Shown here piece after piece: positions 1 to 10,862 of a stretch of 64,000 nucleotides of DNA. Under the pieces are notes generated by a model. It had not been told where the DNA came from, searched no databases, and saw nothing but the letters and a program-made list of their open reading frames with translations. Made by a program: the position numbers and the translations under genes. This DNA comes from Formivibrio sp. (GTDB lineage: Bacteria; Pseudomonadota; Gammaproteobacteria; Burkholderiales; Chitinibacteraceae), in NCBI GenBank assembly GCA_031291275.1, contig JARLJJ010000327.1, forward strand, positions 1 through 64,000, in the 5' to 3' direction. Every line of letters starts with the position of its first letter. Within the stretch, counting starts at the first letter, position 1.

Positions 1-1
1 C

Positions 2-151
2 ATCGCCCACCGCCTTTCCACTATCGAAAACGCCGACCGGATCGTGGTGTTGCAACAAGGCCGAATTGCGGAAATGGGCACACATGCCGAGTTGGTTGCA
101 ACTGGCGGTCTGTATGCCCGGATGCATGCGGTGCAGTTTGCTGAAAGTTAA
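2..151 (+). CDS. msbA: C-terminal end of ABC transporter ATP-binding/permease protein, MsbA-like (partial, starts outside window)
   Basis: Frame reads [49 protein letters not shown], which contains the H-loop and D-loop-distal end typical of exporter ABC ATPases. The LPS gene neighbourhood supports MsbA. Confidence 0.8.
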   Translation: MAHRLSTIENADRIVVLQQGRIAEMGTHAELVATGGLYARMHAVQFAES

Positions 152-991
152 TTAAGTCGCGTCTGGGTGGTATTGGTCAACGCCTTGAATGGCTTTAGTG
201 TGTTGGCCGTTGAGCGTCGCTTCAAAGCGCACCCAGTTCTCGGGTTGTTGAGACCGGTCGTTTTCGCGATGCCAAAGGTGCAATACCTGCACCGAAAAAC
301 GACCGTCTTTGACCCGCAGACCCTGTCGGATCAGACGAACTGCAAAATCCGAGTCTTCATAACCCCATCCGCAAAACGACTCGTCAAAGCCATTGATGGC
401 ATAAAAATCACGGCGCCAAACCCCTAAATTGCAGGTTCTGACCCTTTGCCATCGGTGCCCTCCCAACTTCCGTAACATACCGAGGGGCCAGCGGCAGCAT
501 GCGCTCGCTTTATTTGCTTCTCTACGTTTTACTGCCGCTTGCCAATGGCTTTTGTCCCAGAGCATGACATAGAATGGGTCCTTGTTGGCGAGAAGCGAGG
601 AGGTAAGGCTTTCACTGAGTAATATGCGGCTACCCGCCACGCACCAACCTGTCTCCATCAAACGGCGATGTTGGGCGCAGAAATCCGGCATTGGCAAACA
701 ATCACCATCAATGAAGATAAAGTAGTCACCTTTGGCTTGGGCAGCTGCTTTGTTGCGCGCGGCTGCCGCACGAAAGCCAATATCTTCCTGCCAAACGTGA
801 ATCAGTGGGGCTGGGTAATTTCCGGCATATGATTTGATGAGTGCAGCCGTTTCCGGTTGTGAGCCGTCATCTGCGATGAGTACTTCAAAATGGCCTGCGT
901 CGATCTGGCGGGCCAAGGTTTCAAGTACTGCCCTCAGTGCATCTGGCCGATTATAGGTGGTGACAATTAGGCTAAGCTTGGGTGTGTTCAT
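152..991 (-). CDS. Glycosyltransferase family 2 protein (galactosyltransferase-like C-terminal domain)
   Basis: N-terminal LSLIVTTYNRPDALRAVLETLARQ, FIDGDCLPMPDF (DxD-like), WGYEDSDFAVRL. Confidence 0.85.
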   Translation of the reverse strand: MNTPKLSLIVTTYNRPDALRAVLETLARQIDAGHFEVLIADDGSQPETAALIKSYAGNYPAPLIHVWQEDIGFRAAAARNKAAAQAKGDYFIFIDGDCLPMPDFCAQHRRLMETGWCVAGSRILLSESLTSSLLANKDPFYVMLWDKSHWQAAVKRREANKASACCRWPLGMLRKLGGHRWQRVRTCNLGVWRRDFYAINGFDESFCGWGYEDSDFAVRLIRQGLRVKDGRFSVQVLHLWHRENDRSQQPENWVRFEATLNGQHTKAIQGVDQYHPDAT

Positions 992-1727
992 TCAGATACA
1001 TCAGCTTGAGGTAACGGTAATAAGTGCCTTCGGCATTGGAAACAGCCAGAATGAAACCTTCTTGTCCATCCAGGAATCCTCGACGGAGGATGTAGCTTCT
1101 AAAAAATGCTACTAATCCATGCCGGATCGCTTTGCCCAAACTTGCTTGTTGTCCGCGTAGATGCCGCTGTTTGGCCCCTGCTGCAGAATAGCTGTTGACC
1201 TTGGCCAGTACTTGGTCGAGGTTGTCAAAGGAATAGTGCAATATCTCGTTCGATAGGCGTAATGGAACACCTGTGAAAATTAAACGTTCATGTACCAAAT
1301 CTTCAGAATAATAGGCTGTGCCGCGCTGGAACAGGCGAGGTACATAATCCGGATACCATCCAGAATAGCGTATCCAGCGACCACAATAGTTGGAAAGCCT
1401 GGGCAAGGCGTACACATTGGATTGTGGCGCACTTATGACGGAACGAATCTCATCTACTAGTTCCTGGGTTAGCACTTCGTCGGCGTCAAGAGATAGTATC
1501 CAGTCGGTTTCAAGCAATGAAATACATCGATTTTTTTGTGTGCCAAAGCCCGGCCAGTCCGATGTCTGATGGGTTTCTGCCCCATGTTTGCGTGCAATTT
1601 CAAGCGTGTTGTCGGTGCTACCGGAATCAAGTATGACGATTTTATCGGCCCATCTGACTGCAGACAGGCATGACGGGAGGTGTGTGGCAGCATTTTTGGT
1701 AATGATGGCGACGCCAATGGTGGGCAT
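972..1727 (-). CDS. Glycosyltransferase family 2, LPS core WaaE/KdtX-like
   Basis: MPTIGVAIITKNAATHLPSCLSAVRWADKIVILDSGSTDNT...WILSLDADEVLT; ORF extends to 1787 but MPTIG at 1727 is the likely start. Confidence 0.8.
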   Translation of the reverse strand: MPTIGVAIITKNAATHLPSCLSAVRWADKIVILDSGSTDNTLEIARKHGAETHQTSDWPGFGTQKNRCISLLETDWILSLDADEVLTQELVDEIRSVISAPQSNVYALPRLSNYCGRWIRYSGWYPDYVPRLFQRGTAYYSEDLVHERLIFTGVPLRLSNEILHYSFDNLDQVLAKVNSYSAAGAKQRHLRGQQASLGKAIRHGLVAFFRSYILRRGFLDGQEGFILAVSNAEGTYYRYLKLMYLNEHTQA

Positions 1728-1882
1728 GTTGCGGGCTAGTGGGTGATTGAGACTGTTATAATCCACTAATCTATCAGTGCAGTGCAAGCTGGCTTGTCGC
1801 TTGTCATGCGTATTGTCGATGTCGCGGTTTTTTGCCTTAATACGGATATTGTTCTGCAGGTGGCTAACTTGATTTAAATGAG

Positions 1883-2977
1883 GTGCATTTAGTTGTCAGA
1901 ATATTCGGATCAGAATCAGTGAAACTACCCAAAGGGATTAACCTTATTTTCCACTCCATCTGTTCTAAAGGAGGGATGGAACGTTACGTTCTGGATCTGA
2001 TCGCAGGCCTTTCGCAACGAGGGGTTTTGCTGAGAGTCGTAACTAGGCGACTCGCTTGGCCAAGCATGCAGCCGCATGGCGTTGAATTTATCGTATTACC
2101 AGACTGGACACCATTTTCTCGCATCAATAATTATGTTTTTGAAAGCCGTGCAGTCTCCCATGCAAGGCTGGATTGGCCAATTATTGGAATTTCACGGGTT
2201 CCGGGCGGGGCGAAACTTGCTATTGTCGGCGGTACGCACCTTGGTCATTTGCAGAACAAGGGAAGGCTGCAGCCTGGGTTATTTGATAGATTGACCATCG
2301 GTCACGAGAAAGCACTGTACCGCGGAGCTTGCAGCATCGTTGCGCACTCAGAGCGGGTGCGGCAAGAAATAATTCACCATTATGACGTGGAGGCGGACAG
2401 GGTAATCACGCTCTATCCCCCGGTCGACACAACGGTCTTTTCATTGGCAGCACGTAACGGGCGCGAGGCGCTACGACAGCACATTGGTGTCGGGCCGGAT
2501 GAACTCATGCTACTGTTTCCATCTAATAACCATACGTTGAAGGGCGCTGATCTGATCTTGTCGGCGCTCGACGGATTCGATTCTCGAATTCGATTGGTTG
2601 TCGTAGGTAAAGATGCTTTGAACCATCCCCGCGTAATTAATTTAGGATTTCGTCGCGATATGCCCGCCTTGTATGCCAGTGCGGATGCCTCGATTCTCGC
2701 ATCCAAGTACGAAGCATTCGGTTTAGTCGGTCCGGAATCGATACTATGCGGAACGCCTGTTTTGTTTGCGAATACCGTGGGTGCTATTGAAGTGCTGTCC
2801 GATGCCGCGTGCGTTCGCTTCGAGCGTACGGTCAATAGCCTGCGCGCTGCTCTGGCTAGTGTCTTGCTACGTTTCGAGGCCGAAACACTTGCGCTGGCTG
2901 AGCCAGGGTTGCATATTCACTACCCTTACTCTCTCGATGCCCATATAGATGCACTGATGAGCCAGCTGCTACCCTAA
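1883..2977 (+). CDS. Glycosyltransferase family 4 (GT-B) protein
   Basis: GGMERYVLDLIAGLSQRG, IVAHSERVRQEI, SILASKYEAFGLVGPESILCGTPV (EX7E-like motif). Start uncertain (alternative GTG at 1919). Confidence 0.8.
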   Translation: MHLVVRIFGSESVKLPKGINLIFHSICSKGGMERYVLDLIAGLSQRGVLLRVVTRRLAWPSMQPHGVEFIVLPDWTPFSRINNYVFESRAVSHARLDWPIIGISRVPGGAKLAIVGGTHLGHLQNKGRLQPGLFDRLTIGHEKALYRGACSIVAHSERVRQEIIHHYDVEADRVITLYPPVDTTVFSLAARNGREALRQHIGVGPDELMLLFPSNNHTLKGADLILSALDGFDSRIRLVVVGKDALNHPRVINLGFRRDMPALYASADASILASKYEAFGLVGPESILCGTPVLFANTVGAIEVLSDAACVRFERTVNSLRAALASVLLRFEAETLALAEPGLHIHYPYSLDAHIDALMSQLLP

Positions 2978-3014
2978 CTCGCAGGATCGAATCTTCTTAA
3001 CTACGAGCAAATTG

Positions 3015-4001
3015 ATGCTGTCGCTTCCCAAAGTCACCATGCTCCTTATCTCCTACAACCAGGAAGATAAAATCAAAGAGGCAATAGAAGGCGCGCTAAC
3101 GCAGGATTACCCTAATCTTGAAATCGTTATCTCTGATGATGCCTCTACTGATAAAACGTATTCTGTAATTGAAACGTGTGTACGAAACTATCAAGGGACA
3201 CACCATATTGTTATCAGTCGTAATTCATGCAACTTGGGTATCGGCGGCAATATTAGCAAAGCAGTTCTAGGATCAAGTGGCGAACTGATATTTATTACTG
3301 CAGGCGATGATGTATCAATTCCAGAACGAGTCTCTACAGTGGTTAATTTCTGGTTGAAAAACGAAAAAATTCCCGATCTGATTGCCTGTGATTTGTACGA
3401 TATGGACAGTGAAGGTTGCATTCATGGCGTGATTCAAGTCGCTAATCTGGATGATTACCATTCGCTTGACGACTGGTCTCGTTCTCCTCCTCGAGTGATT
3501 GGTGCTGCGCAAGCGTGGACTCGACGTCTCTTCGACCGTTTTGGGGGCATACCCGAAGGCGTGGTGGGTGAAGATATGGTTATGGCGTTTCGGGCAATTG
3601 CTATTGGGCGAGCAGTAACGTTGCCACTGCCGTTGGTAAGGTATCGTAGAGGTGGATTAACCCAGCAAAACAAAGCGTTGTCAGCCAGCGAGGTGATACG
3701 TCGGTTGACACGAAAGCTAAACAGCAGCAAAACAGAATTACTTTGCATGCTGGATACAGCTCGCCAACTCAATGCCAGTACTTTTACGCTGGATAACATC
3801 GAAAAAAAATACCAGAAAGAATGTTTTATCGAGCAAATGTTTTCTGCGGAAAGTGTCGTCAAAAAAATCAGCGTTGCATTTACAACACACTCTCAAGCAC
3901 TCGGGTTTCGACTTCGTATTTTTACCTACGCTGCGATGCCTTGCCTTTTGGCACCATTTTTTGTGCTAAAGCGCTGGCGCTATCATCAATTTAAAAAATA
4001 G
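3015..4001 (+). CDS. Glycosyltransferase family 2 protein
   Basis: VTMLLISYNQEDKIKEAIEGALTQDYPNLEIVISDDASTDKT signature. Confidence 0.85.
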   Translation: MLSLPKVTMLLISYNQEDKIKEAIEGALTQDYPNLEIVISDDASTDKTYSVIETCVRNYQGTHHIVISRNSCNLGIGGNISKAVLGSSGELIFITAGDDVSIPERVSTVVNFWLKNEKIPDLIACDLYDMDSEGCIHGVIQVANLDDYHSLDDWSRSPPRVIGAAQAWTRRLFDRFGGIPEGVVGEDMVMAFRAIAIGRAVTLPLPLVRYRRGGLTQQNKALSASEVIRRLTRKLNSSKTELLCMLDTARQLNASTFTLDNIEKKYQKECFIEQMFSAESVVKKISVAFTTHSQALGFRLRIFTYAAMPCLLAPFFVLKRWRYHQFKK

Positions 4002-4014
4002 AAGTTATCTTATT

Positions 4015-5274
4015 ATGTTTAATAGATTGTATGTGATATTTAAGTCAATCCGATGGAGTTGCTTTTTTAATTATTTATCATTGTTAGTAGTGCTTAGTTA
4101 TCCGATAATGGGGAGTAAAATATTTCCATTCGGAGGAGGTCCAAGATATATGTCCGTATTGGCTGGTCCTGTGGCCTTGCTTGTGTTGTTGAAGAATTTT
4201 AGAACTGATATTAGATCACTGACACTATCGGTATGGGAATGGGCTGTTCCGTTTATTCCATTTGCTTTTGTTTGGGAATTTGTCCAATTCTGGCATAACG
4301 TAACACTTGCCGAACCAGCGCCCCTTAGTCGGATATTTTGGGGTGCCGTTATTTATGCAGGAGCACGCCATCTTGGTGTTACGCGAAAACAACTGGCTTA
4401 TGCTGCATGTATTGGTGCTTGTGTGTATTTTGCTATTGCAATGGATGAGTTTTTTATCCAAGGTCGAGAGAGAGTTTGGGGTGGAGTGTACGAAAACCGG
4501 TTTGGACAATTTTCCGTCTGGTTGGCAGGGTTATGTTTCTTACATTTCTTGTATCGAGAGCGGGAAAAAGCAGATTCGTATCTGACCTATTTTCTTCCAT
4601 TGGGAAGCTTTTTCGCACTCGTAACGGCAGTTATGACGGGCTCCCGTGGTGCGTTGGCTGCTATTCCTGTTTTATTCTTTATTGCCCCTATGGCGGGTAG
4701 AAGAAATAGAAAATTGGCGTTTATAGCTACAATTTGTTTGTTTTTAATAGGTTTTACAGTTTTTCTTTATCCTCCGGTAACAACCAGGTTTTTCCTGGCA
4801 TTTCAGGAGTTCATTCAGTACTTTAAAGAATCCGTTTTTTCAGAAACATCGATTGGTGTTAGGCTAGAAACGTGGAGAATAGCGTTTGGAATTTTAGGGA
4901 GTCATCCGTTACTTGGTATGGGTTTTACTTCGTTTGCAAATCTTCAGGCTAGTCATGAGGTCTCGTTTAATATTCCCGGTGCGGTGCTTCTGTTGCCAGA
5001 TTTTCACAGTGATTGGGGAAAAATAATCGTTTTGGGTGGGGCCTGTTTATTCATGTCTTTTTGTATTAGTATTTTTTTACTATTCAAGCGAGCTGCTTCA
5101 GATGTGTATCGATATTGGTTTTTGCTTGGTGCTTTAATATTTAGTTTTGCCGAACTATTTTTTTGCAATAAGTTGGGGTTTAGCTTTTTTGTTTCGACTT
5201 GGGCACTTTATTCTGCATCAAGTGATAATGAAAAGTATGGGCTGCTTAGCAGTGGAATAAATAAATTTTGTTAA
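4015..5274 (+). CDS. O-antigen ligase family protein (WaaL-like), polytopic membrane protein
   Basis: Many hydrophobic segments; TGSRGALAAIPVLF and WRIAFGILGSHPLLGMGFTSF resemble Wzy_C/O-antigen ligase motifs; position in LPS cluster. Confidence 0.75.
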   Translation: MFNRLYVIFKSIRWSCFFNYLSLLVVLSYPIMGSKIFPFGGGPRYMSVLAGPVALLVLLKNFRTDIRSLTLSVWEWAVPFIPFAFVWEFVQFWHNVTLAEPAPLSRIFWGAVIYAGARHLGVTRKQLAYAACIGACVYFAIAMDEFFIQGRERVWGGVYENRFGQFSVWLAGLCFLHFLYREREKADSYLTYFLPLGSFFALVTAVMTGSRGALAAIPVLFFIAPMAGRRNRKLAFIATICLFLIGFTVFLYPPVTTRFFLAFQEFIQYFKESVFSETSIGVRLETWRIAFGILGSHPLLGMGFTSFANLQASHEVSFNIPGAVLLLPDFHSDWGKIIVLGGACLFMSFCISIFLLFKRAASDVYRYWFLLGALIFSFAELFFCNKLGFSFFVSTWALYSASSDNEKYGLLSSGINKFC

Positions 5275-5316
5275 TACAATTTAACTGTTGATTTTGTTAA
5301 GAAGGTAGTGCTTAGG

Positions 5317-5949
5317 ATGAAGTTACTTAAAAATATTTGTGCAGCATGGGAACGGCGAAAAATTAAAAAACTTCCTGTTTTGCATCAGGGGGCTGCTCGA
5401 TTTTATTTAAAATATAAAAATAAATATTCATTTGGTATCGGAAGTTATGGATTGCCGGTAATTCATGATTGGAATGAAGGAACGACGCTGTTAATTGGAT
5501 CGTATTGTTCAATTTCTACCAATGTGCAAATATTCCTTGGTGGGAATCATCGTGGGGACTGGATAAGTACTTATCCATTTCCTGCAATGATCGATGAGGC
5601 AAGATGCATTACTGATTTTGGTATAAGTCGAGGGAGTGTAATTATTGGAAATGATGTATGGTTATGTGCGAGTTGTATTATTCTCTCTGGGGTCACCATA
5701 GGTGATGGGGCTATTGTAGCTGCTGGTGCAGTTGTTTGCAGAGATGTTGAGCCATATTCTATTGTTGCTGGAAATCCTGCGAGGCATGTTAAATGGAGGT
5801 ATGATGAAATTACAAGGGATTTGCTACTTAAAAGTGAATGGTGGAAATGGCCAGAGCAAGAAATTAGAAATATTTGCCATCTATTATGTAGTAATGATAT
5901 TGATAAATTTATTGAATATACTTTTGATCGGAAAACAAATTTTGTGTAG
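5317..5949 (+). CDS. CatB-related left-handed beta-helix O-acetyltransferase
   Basis: Hexapeptide repeats (VIIGNDVWLCASCIILSGVTIGDGAIVAAGAVVCRDVEPYSIVAGNPARHVKWRY). Confidence 0.85.
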   Translation: MKLLKNICAAWERRKIKKLPVLHQGAARFYLKYKNKYSFGIGSYGLPVIHDWNEGTTLLIGSYCSISTNVQIFLGGNHRGDWISTYPFPAMIDEARCITDFGISRGSVIIGNDVWLCASCIILSGVTIGDGAIVAAGAVVCRDVEPYSIVAGNPARHVKWRYDEITRDLLLKSEWWKWPEQEIRNICHLLCSNDIDKFIEYTFDRKTNFV

Positions 5950-6068
5950 CAGGGTGGTGAAAAACCCTCTATTTCAAGCCCAGCAACATCTAGCGTGATG
6001 AGAGAATACATTCGGGCCTTTTCTACTTCTTACCGATTATGCGCGGCAGCGATTTTATTTAGGGTGTG

Positions 6069-7123
6069 ATGTTCAGTTATGTGGGTATAGAAGACCGGAT
6101 ACCGGCCTCGCATCTGCTGCGTAAGCCCAAAATTGCAGTCGATACCATTAGAACTCACGATGAGCTGTGAGTTTGACAGGCGCTATGCCCGGACCGGCCC
6201 CCTCGATCCCGCTGGCTGCTGCGGGCATTGCTGCTGCAAGTGCTCTACGCCATCCGTAGCGAGCTCCAGTTGATGGCGTGACTGAATTACAATCTGTTGT
6301 TCCGCTGGTTTGTCGGACTGGGCGTTGATGATCGGGTGTGGGAAGGCACGGTGTTTTTCGCCAACCGCGACCAGCTGCTCGAACAGACGCTGTTGCTGGA
6401 TTTCTTCAATCACGTTCTCATGCTTGCCGACTGGGCGGGGCTGCCCTCTGACGGGAATTTCAGCGTTGATGGCACGATGATTGAAGCTTGAGCCTGATGC
6501 GCAAGGATGGCATGGACCGCAAGGACGATGACAACAAAGGCAGCCGCTCCAACGCCGAAGTGGATTGCAAGGGCGAAAAGCGCAGCAACGCCACGCATGA
6601 ATCGAAGACCGATTCCGATTCGCGGCTCTACAAAAAGGCCAAGTTTTCCGAAGCCAAGCCATGGCATCAGATGCACATCGTGATGGAGAACTGCAACGGG
6701 CTGGTCGTGGATGTGGAAACCACAAAGGCCACTAGCACGGCCGAGTGTGAAGCTGCAGAAACCATGGCCAACAAACACTTAAATCGAACAGCGCCCTGGG
6801 CGAAGACAAAGGTTGGACGTGGCTGATCACCAGCAAGCGATCGAGGCGTTGGACATGGCAACCAAGGACAAAGGCAGCGCTGTGGATGGGCGCACCAAGC
6901 GTGGCAAGAATTATGCGATCAGCATGATCAAGTGCAAGCGGATCGAAGAATGCTTTGGTTGGGCCAAGACAGTGAGTGTGTTTCGCAAGACCAGCTTCAT
7001 TGGCACAGCCAAGGTGCAAGCGCAGGTCTTGCGTGGAACCTTGCGCGGATGATGAGTCTATTGGGATGGCGCAATTGCACCACAGAGGGCAATTGCGTCG
7101 TGATGCTGCAAAACGGCGGCTAA
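6069..7123 (+). pseudogene. Decayed IS5-like (DUF772/DDE_Tnp_1) transposase
   Basis: Fragments in shifting frames: MFSYVGIEDRIPASHLLRK, LLRALLLQVLYAIRSELQLMA*LNYNLLFRWFVGLGVDDRVWEGTVFFANRDQLLE, NFSVDGTMIEA*, MRKDGMDRKDDDNKGSRSN, IEALDMATKDKGSA, KCKRIEECFGWAKTV. Contains several stops and at least two frameshifts. Confidence 0.85.
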
Positions 7124-7240
7124 AACCCGAAGGTGGGCGATGATTTTTCACCTGCCTATTTAATGCTAAATTTAAAGTAAGCGTTAGTTATATTGTGTAT
7201 CTAGAACGAAAAGCTTGAAGTATCTGTAGGGATTGAATAA

Positions 7241-8398
7241 ATGAGTGAAGTGCGAGGAAGTCCTCCAATGAAAAGTGTCGGTATTGTTAATGCTCAAAAG
7301 AGTGTATTTGATACGCCAATTCAACTCGCCTGCGGCATCACCCTGCCGCGCTATGAGCTGGTTTATGAAACCTATGGTCAGCTAAACGCTGACAAATCCA
7401 ATGCAATCCTGGTGTGTCATGCGTTGTCGGGCAACCATCATCTGGCAGGCAAGTACAGCGAAGCTGACAAGGCGCCGGGCTGGTGGGATAGTATGATCGG
7501 GCCGGGTAAGCCGGTCGATACCAATCGCTTCTTCGTGATCGGAGTGAATAACCTGGGCGGTTGTCACGGCTCGACCGGGCCTTCCAGTATCAATCCGGAA
7601 ATCGGCAAGCCCTTCGGTTCGACCTTCCCCTTGGTGCTGGTGCGCGACTGGGTCGAGACGCAGGCACGGCTGGCGGATCTCTTGGGGATCGAGAAATTTG
7701 CGGCGGTCATGGGTGGCAGTCTGGGCGGGATGCAGGCGTTGCGCTGGACTGTGGCCTATCCGGAGCGAGTGCGCCATGCGCTGGTGATTGCGGCTGCCCC
7801 CAAGCTGACGGCGCAAAATATCGCTTTCAACGATGTGGCGCGCCAGGCAATTCTGACCGATCCGGAATTCCATGGTGGGGATTTTTACGAGCATGATGTG
7901 GTACCGCGTCGCGGGCTGCGTCTGGCGCGTATGCTCGGTCATATCACCTATCTTTCCGATGACGGCATGGGCGAGAAATTCGGCCGTTTACTGCGTTCCG
8001 GCGAGTACCAATATGGATTCGATGTCGAATTCGAGATCGAATCGTACCTGCGGTATCAGGGCGACAAGTTTTCCGGCAGCTTCGATGCGAACACCTATCT
8101 GTTGATGACCAAGGCACTGGATTATTTCGATCCGGCGCGCGATTTTGACGGTGATTTGTCTAAGGCCTTGTCGCGCACCCAGGCCGGTTTTCTGGTTGTA
8201 TCGTTTACCACGGATTGGCGTTTTTCGCCGGCGCGTTCACGCGAGATTGTTAAGGCCTTGCTTGATGCGCACAAGAATGTCAGCTATGCCGAGATCGAAT
8301 CGCGTCACGGTCACGATGCTTTCCTTATGGAGGATGCGCCTTACCATGCGGTGATGCGTGCCTATCTTAACCGGATTGACGCGGAGGTAAACCCATGA
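7241..8398 (+). CDS. metX: Homoserine O-acyltransferase (MetX)
   Basis: [44 protein letters not shown] nucleophile elbow; followed by metW with ATGA overlap. Alternative start at 7268. Confidence 0.93.
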   Translation: MSEVRGSPPMKSVGIVNAQKSVFDTPIQLACGITLPRYELVYETYGQLNADKSNAILVCHALSGNHHLAGKYSEADKAPGWWDSMIGPGKPVDTNRFFVIGVNNLGGCHGSTGPSSINPEIGKPFGSTFPLVLVRDWVETQARLADLLGIEKFAAVMGGSLGGMQALRWTVAYPERVRHALVIAAAPKLTAQNIAFNDVARQAILTDPEFHGGDFYEHDVVPRRGLRLARMLGHITYLSDDGMGEKFGRLLRSGEYQYGFDVEFEIESYLRYQGDKFSGSFDANTYLLMTKALDYFDPARDFDGDLSKALSRTQAGFLVVSFTTDWRFSPARSREIVKALLDAHKNVSYAEIESRHGHDAFLMEDAPYHAVMRAYLNRIDAEVNP

Positions 8399-9000
8399 AC
8401 AAGTTGCGCGCCGATTTGCGTTGTGTGGCCGAATGGATCAAGCCGGGAATGCGGGTGCTTGACCTGGGCTGTGGCGATGGCGAGCTGTTGACCGCGCTCG
8501 CTAGGGAGAAACGTGTCACCGGTTACGGGGTTGAGATCGATGTCGACAAGGTCGTTCATTGCGTCGAGAACGGACTCAATGTGATCCAGTCCGATCTGGA
8601 AAGCGGGCTTTCCGCGTTCGAGTCGGAAAGCTTTGATTACGTGGTGCTCTCGCTCACGATCCAGGCCATGCACAATATCGAGGGCATTCTGGCCGAGATG
8701 CTGCGCGTCGGGAAAACCGGCATTGTCACCTTCCCGAACTTCGGCTTCTGGGAAAACCGCTGGCAGATCCTGTGCGGGCGCATGCCGGTATCGGAGACCA
8801 TTCCTTACGAGTGGTACAACACGCCGAATATCCATTTCTGCACGCTGGGCGATTTCGACCGTCTGCTGGGCAAGTTGGGTATGAAAATAGAGCAGCAGCA
8901 GGTTTTGCATGCGGGTGAAAAAGTCGAGCTGTTCCCGAACCTGCTCGGCAGTTTGGCGCTGATAAAATTCGGCCGTAATGGCGCGTTGCAACGCGGTTAA
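8395..9000 (+). CDS. metW: Methionine biosynthesis protein MetW
   Basis: [17 protein letters not shown]-binding motif, [26 protein letters not shown]; 4-bp overlap with metX. Confidence 0.93.
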   Translation: MNKLRADLRCVAEWIKPGMRVLDLGCGDGELLTALAREKRVTGYGVEIDVDKVVHCVENGLNVIQSDLESGLSAFESESFDYVVLSLTIQAMHNIEGILAEMLRVGKTGIVTFPNFGFWENRWQILCGRMPVSETIPYEWYNTPNIHFCTLGDFDRLLGKLGMKIEQQQVLHAGEKVELFPNLLGSLALIKFGRNGALQRG

Positions 9001-9006
9001 ATTGCC

Positions 9007-9081
9007 GTCATACCGGCGAAAGCCGGTATCCAGTGCTGTTGATGATTTACAGTCTAGACCCCGGCCTTCGCCGGGGCGACA
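9007..9081. repeat. REP-like doublet / short inverted-repeat element
   Basis: gtcATACCGGCGAAAGCCGGTATccag ... ctagACCCCGGCCTTCGCCGGGGcgac: two related hairpins in inverted orientation. Confidence 0.7.
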
Positions 9082-9132
9082 AGTTCAACCTTAATCTGTT
9101 CGAGTCAACGTAGGCCGGCATAGGCTGAAAAT

Positions 9133-9171
9133 AAACCGCTCCGAATCCAATAAATTCAGGGCGGTTTGCTT
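9133..9171. terminator. Candidate bidirectional terminator between metW and ahpF
   Basis: aaaccgctccgaatccaataaattcagggcggtttgctttt: imperfect stem (aaaccgc/gcggttt plus cgaat/attc(a)g) followed by a T-rich stretch. Confidence 0.55.
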
Positions 9172-9179
9172 TTCAGGTT

Positions 9180-10742
9180 TCAGGCAGGCGCCCCGCTGCG
9201 AATCAGGTGATCGAACGCGCCCAGGCTGGCTTTGGCGCCGTCGCCCATCGCAATGATGATCTGTTTGAACGGCGATGTCGTAGCATCCCCCGCAGCAAAT
9301 ATGCCGGGGGCGGATGTCTGCCCGCGTGCATCTACTTCAATTTCACCACGCGGTGACAGTGTCAGTGTGCCTTTGAGCCAGTCAGTGTTGGGCAGCAAGC
9401 CGATCTGTACGAAGATGCCTTCCAGTTCAATCCAGAGGGTTTCCCCGCTGATGCGATCTTTGTAAAACAGACCGGTGACTTTGTTGCTGTCACCGCTGAC
9501 TTCGCTTGTTTGTGCACTCTTGATCACCGTGACATTGGGCAAGCTGTGGAGCTTGGCCTGCAGTACGGCATCGGCCCGCAATACGCTGTCGAACTCAAGC
9601 AGGGTAACGTGTGAAACGATGCCGGCCAGATCGATCGCGGCTTCCACGCCGGAATTTCCGCCGCCGACGACAGCAACGCGTTTACCCTTGAATAACGGGC
9701 CATCGCAATGCGGGCAATAGGCTACGCCACGGCCACGATATTCGCGCTCGCCCGGCACGTTCATCTCGCGCCAGCGCGCACCGGTGGCAATCACCACGGT
9801 TTTGCTTTTCAATATGGCACCGCTGGCCAGATGCACTTCGGTCAAACCGCCACTCGCCGCAGGAATCAGGGCCTCGACGCGCTGCAGGTTCATGATGTCG
9901 ACGTCGTATTCCTTGACGTGTTGCTCCAGCGCGCTGGCCAGCCTGGGACCTTCCGTATGTTGTACGGAAATGAAATTTTCGATGCCCATGGTATCGAGCA
10001 CTTGGCCGCCGAAGCGTTCGGCGACGACGCCAGTGCGGATACCCTTGCGCGCTGCGTAAATGGCGGAGGCAGAACCAGCCGGGCCGCCGCCGACGACGAG
10101 CAGATCAAATGGGGCCTTCTGGCCGATTTTCTCGGTATCGCGACTGGCTGCGCCGGTATCGAGCTTGGCGACGATTTCTTCGAGCGTCATGCGGCCCTGG
10201 CCGAAAGGTTCGCCATTCAGGAATACCGTTGGAACGGCCATGATCTTGCGCGCGGTCACTTCATCCTGAAATGCGGCACCGTCGATCATGATGCTGCTGA
10301 TTCCCGGGTTGAGTACCGCTAACAGGTTCAGTGCCTGTACCACGTCCGGGCAGTTGTGGCATGTAAGCGAAATGAAGGTCTCGAAGCGCAGCTTGCCGGG
10401 CAATGTGCGGATCTGTTCGATCAGTTCGGCTTCGACCTTGGGCGGGTAACCGCTGACCTGCAGCAGCGCGAGCACTAGCGAGGTGAATTCATGCCCCATC
10501 GGAATGCCGGCAAACTGCACACGAATTTCTTCGCCTGGGCGGGTAATCGCAAACGATGGCTTGAACGCGGCGGTACCGTCTTCACGCACGCTGACTTTGT
10601 CGGAGAGCGTGGCGATTTCCAGCAGCAGATCACGCATTTCTTGTGCTGTAGCGCTGGCATCGAGCGAGGCAATCAGTTCGATCGGATTGACGAGTCGTTC
10701 AAGGTAAGCCTTGAGTTGGGTCTTGATGGTGGTACCGAGCAT
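9180..10742 (-). CDS. ahpF: Alkyl hydroperoxide reductase subunit F
   Basis: [24 protein letters not shown] motif, [28 protein letters not shown]-terminal thioredoxin-like [24 protein letters not shown] start at 10742. Confidence 0.95.
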   Translation of the reverse strand: MLGTTIKTQLKAYLERLVNPIELIASLDASATAQEMRDLLLEIATLSDKVSVREDGTAAFKPSFAITRPGEEIRVQFAGIPMGHEFTSLVLALLQVSGYPPKVEAELIEQIRTLPGKLRFETFISLTCHNCPDVVQALNLLAVLNPGISSIMIDGAAFQDEVTARKIMAVPTVFLNGEPFGQGRMTLEEIVAKLDTGAASRDTEKIGQKAPFDLLVVGGGPAGSASAIYAARKGIRTGVVAERFGGQVLDTMGIENFISVQHTEGPRLASALEQHVKEYDVDIMNLQRVEALIPAASGGLTEVHLASGAILKSKTVVIATGARWREMNVPGEREYRGRGVAYCPHCDGPLFKGKRVAVVGGGNSGVEAAIDLAGIVSHVTLLEFDSVLRADAVLQAKLHSLPNVTVIKSAQTSEVSGDSNKVTGLFYKDRISGETLWIELEGIFVQIGLLPNTDWLKGTLTLSPRGEIEVDARGQTSAPGIFAAGDATTSPFKQIIIAMGDGAKASLGAFDHLIRSGAPA

Positions 10743-10862
10743 GGTGTTTGTCCTGGGGGGGAATTGCAAGGGAAAGACGCCGAGGGAAAAACCGCAGATG
10801 GCTTTGCGCTGGAATCCCTGGGCGGTGACTGGAAAAACCCAGAAACCGCCCGCTGTACCGGT

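Noticed and set aside
7124-7240. SAM riboswitch upstream of metX
   Set aside because: No recognisable SAM aptamer conserved elements in this short AT-rich leader.
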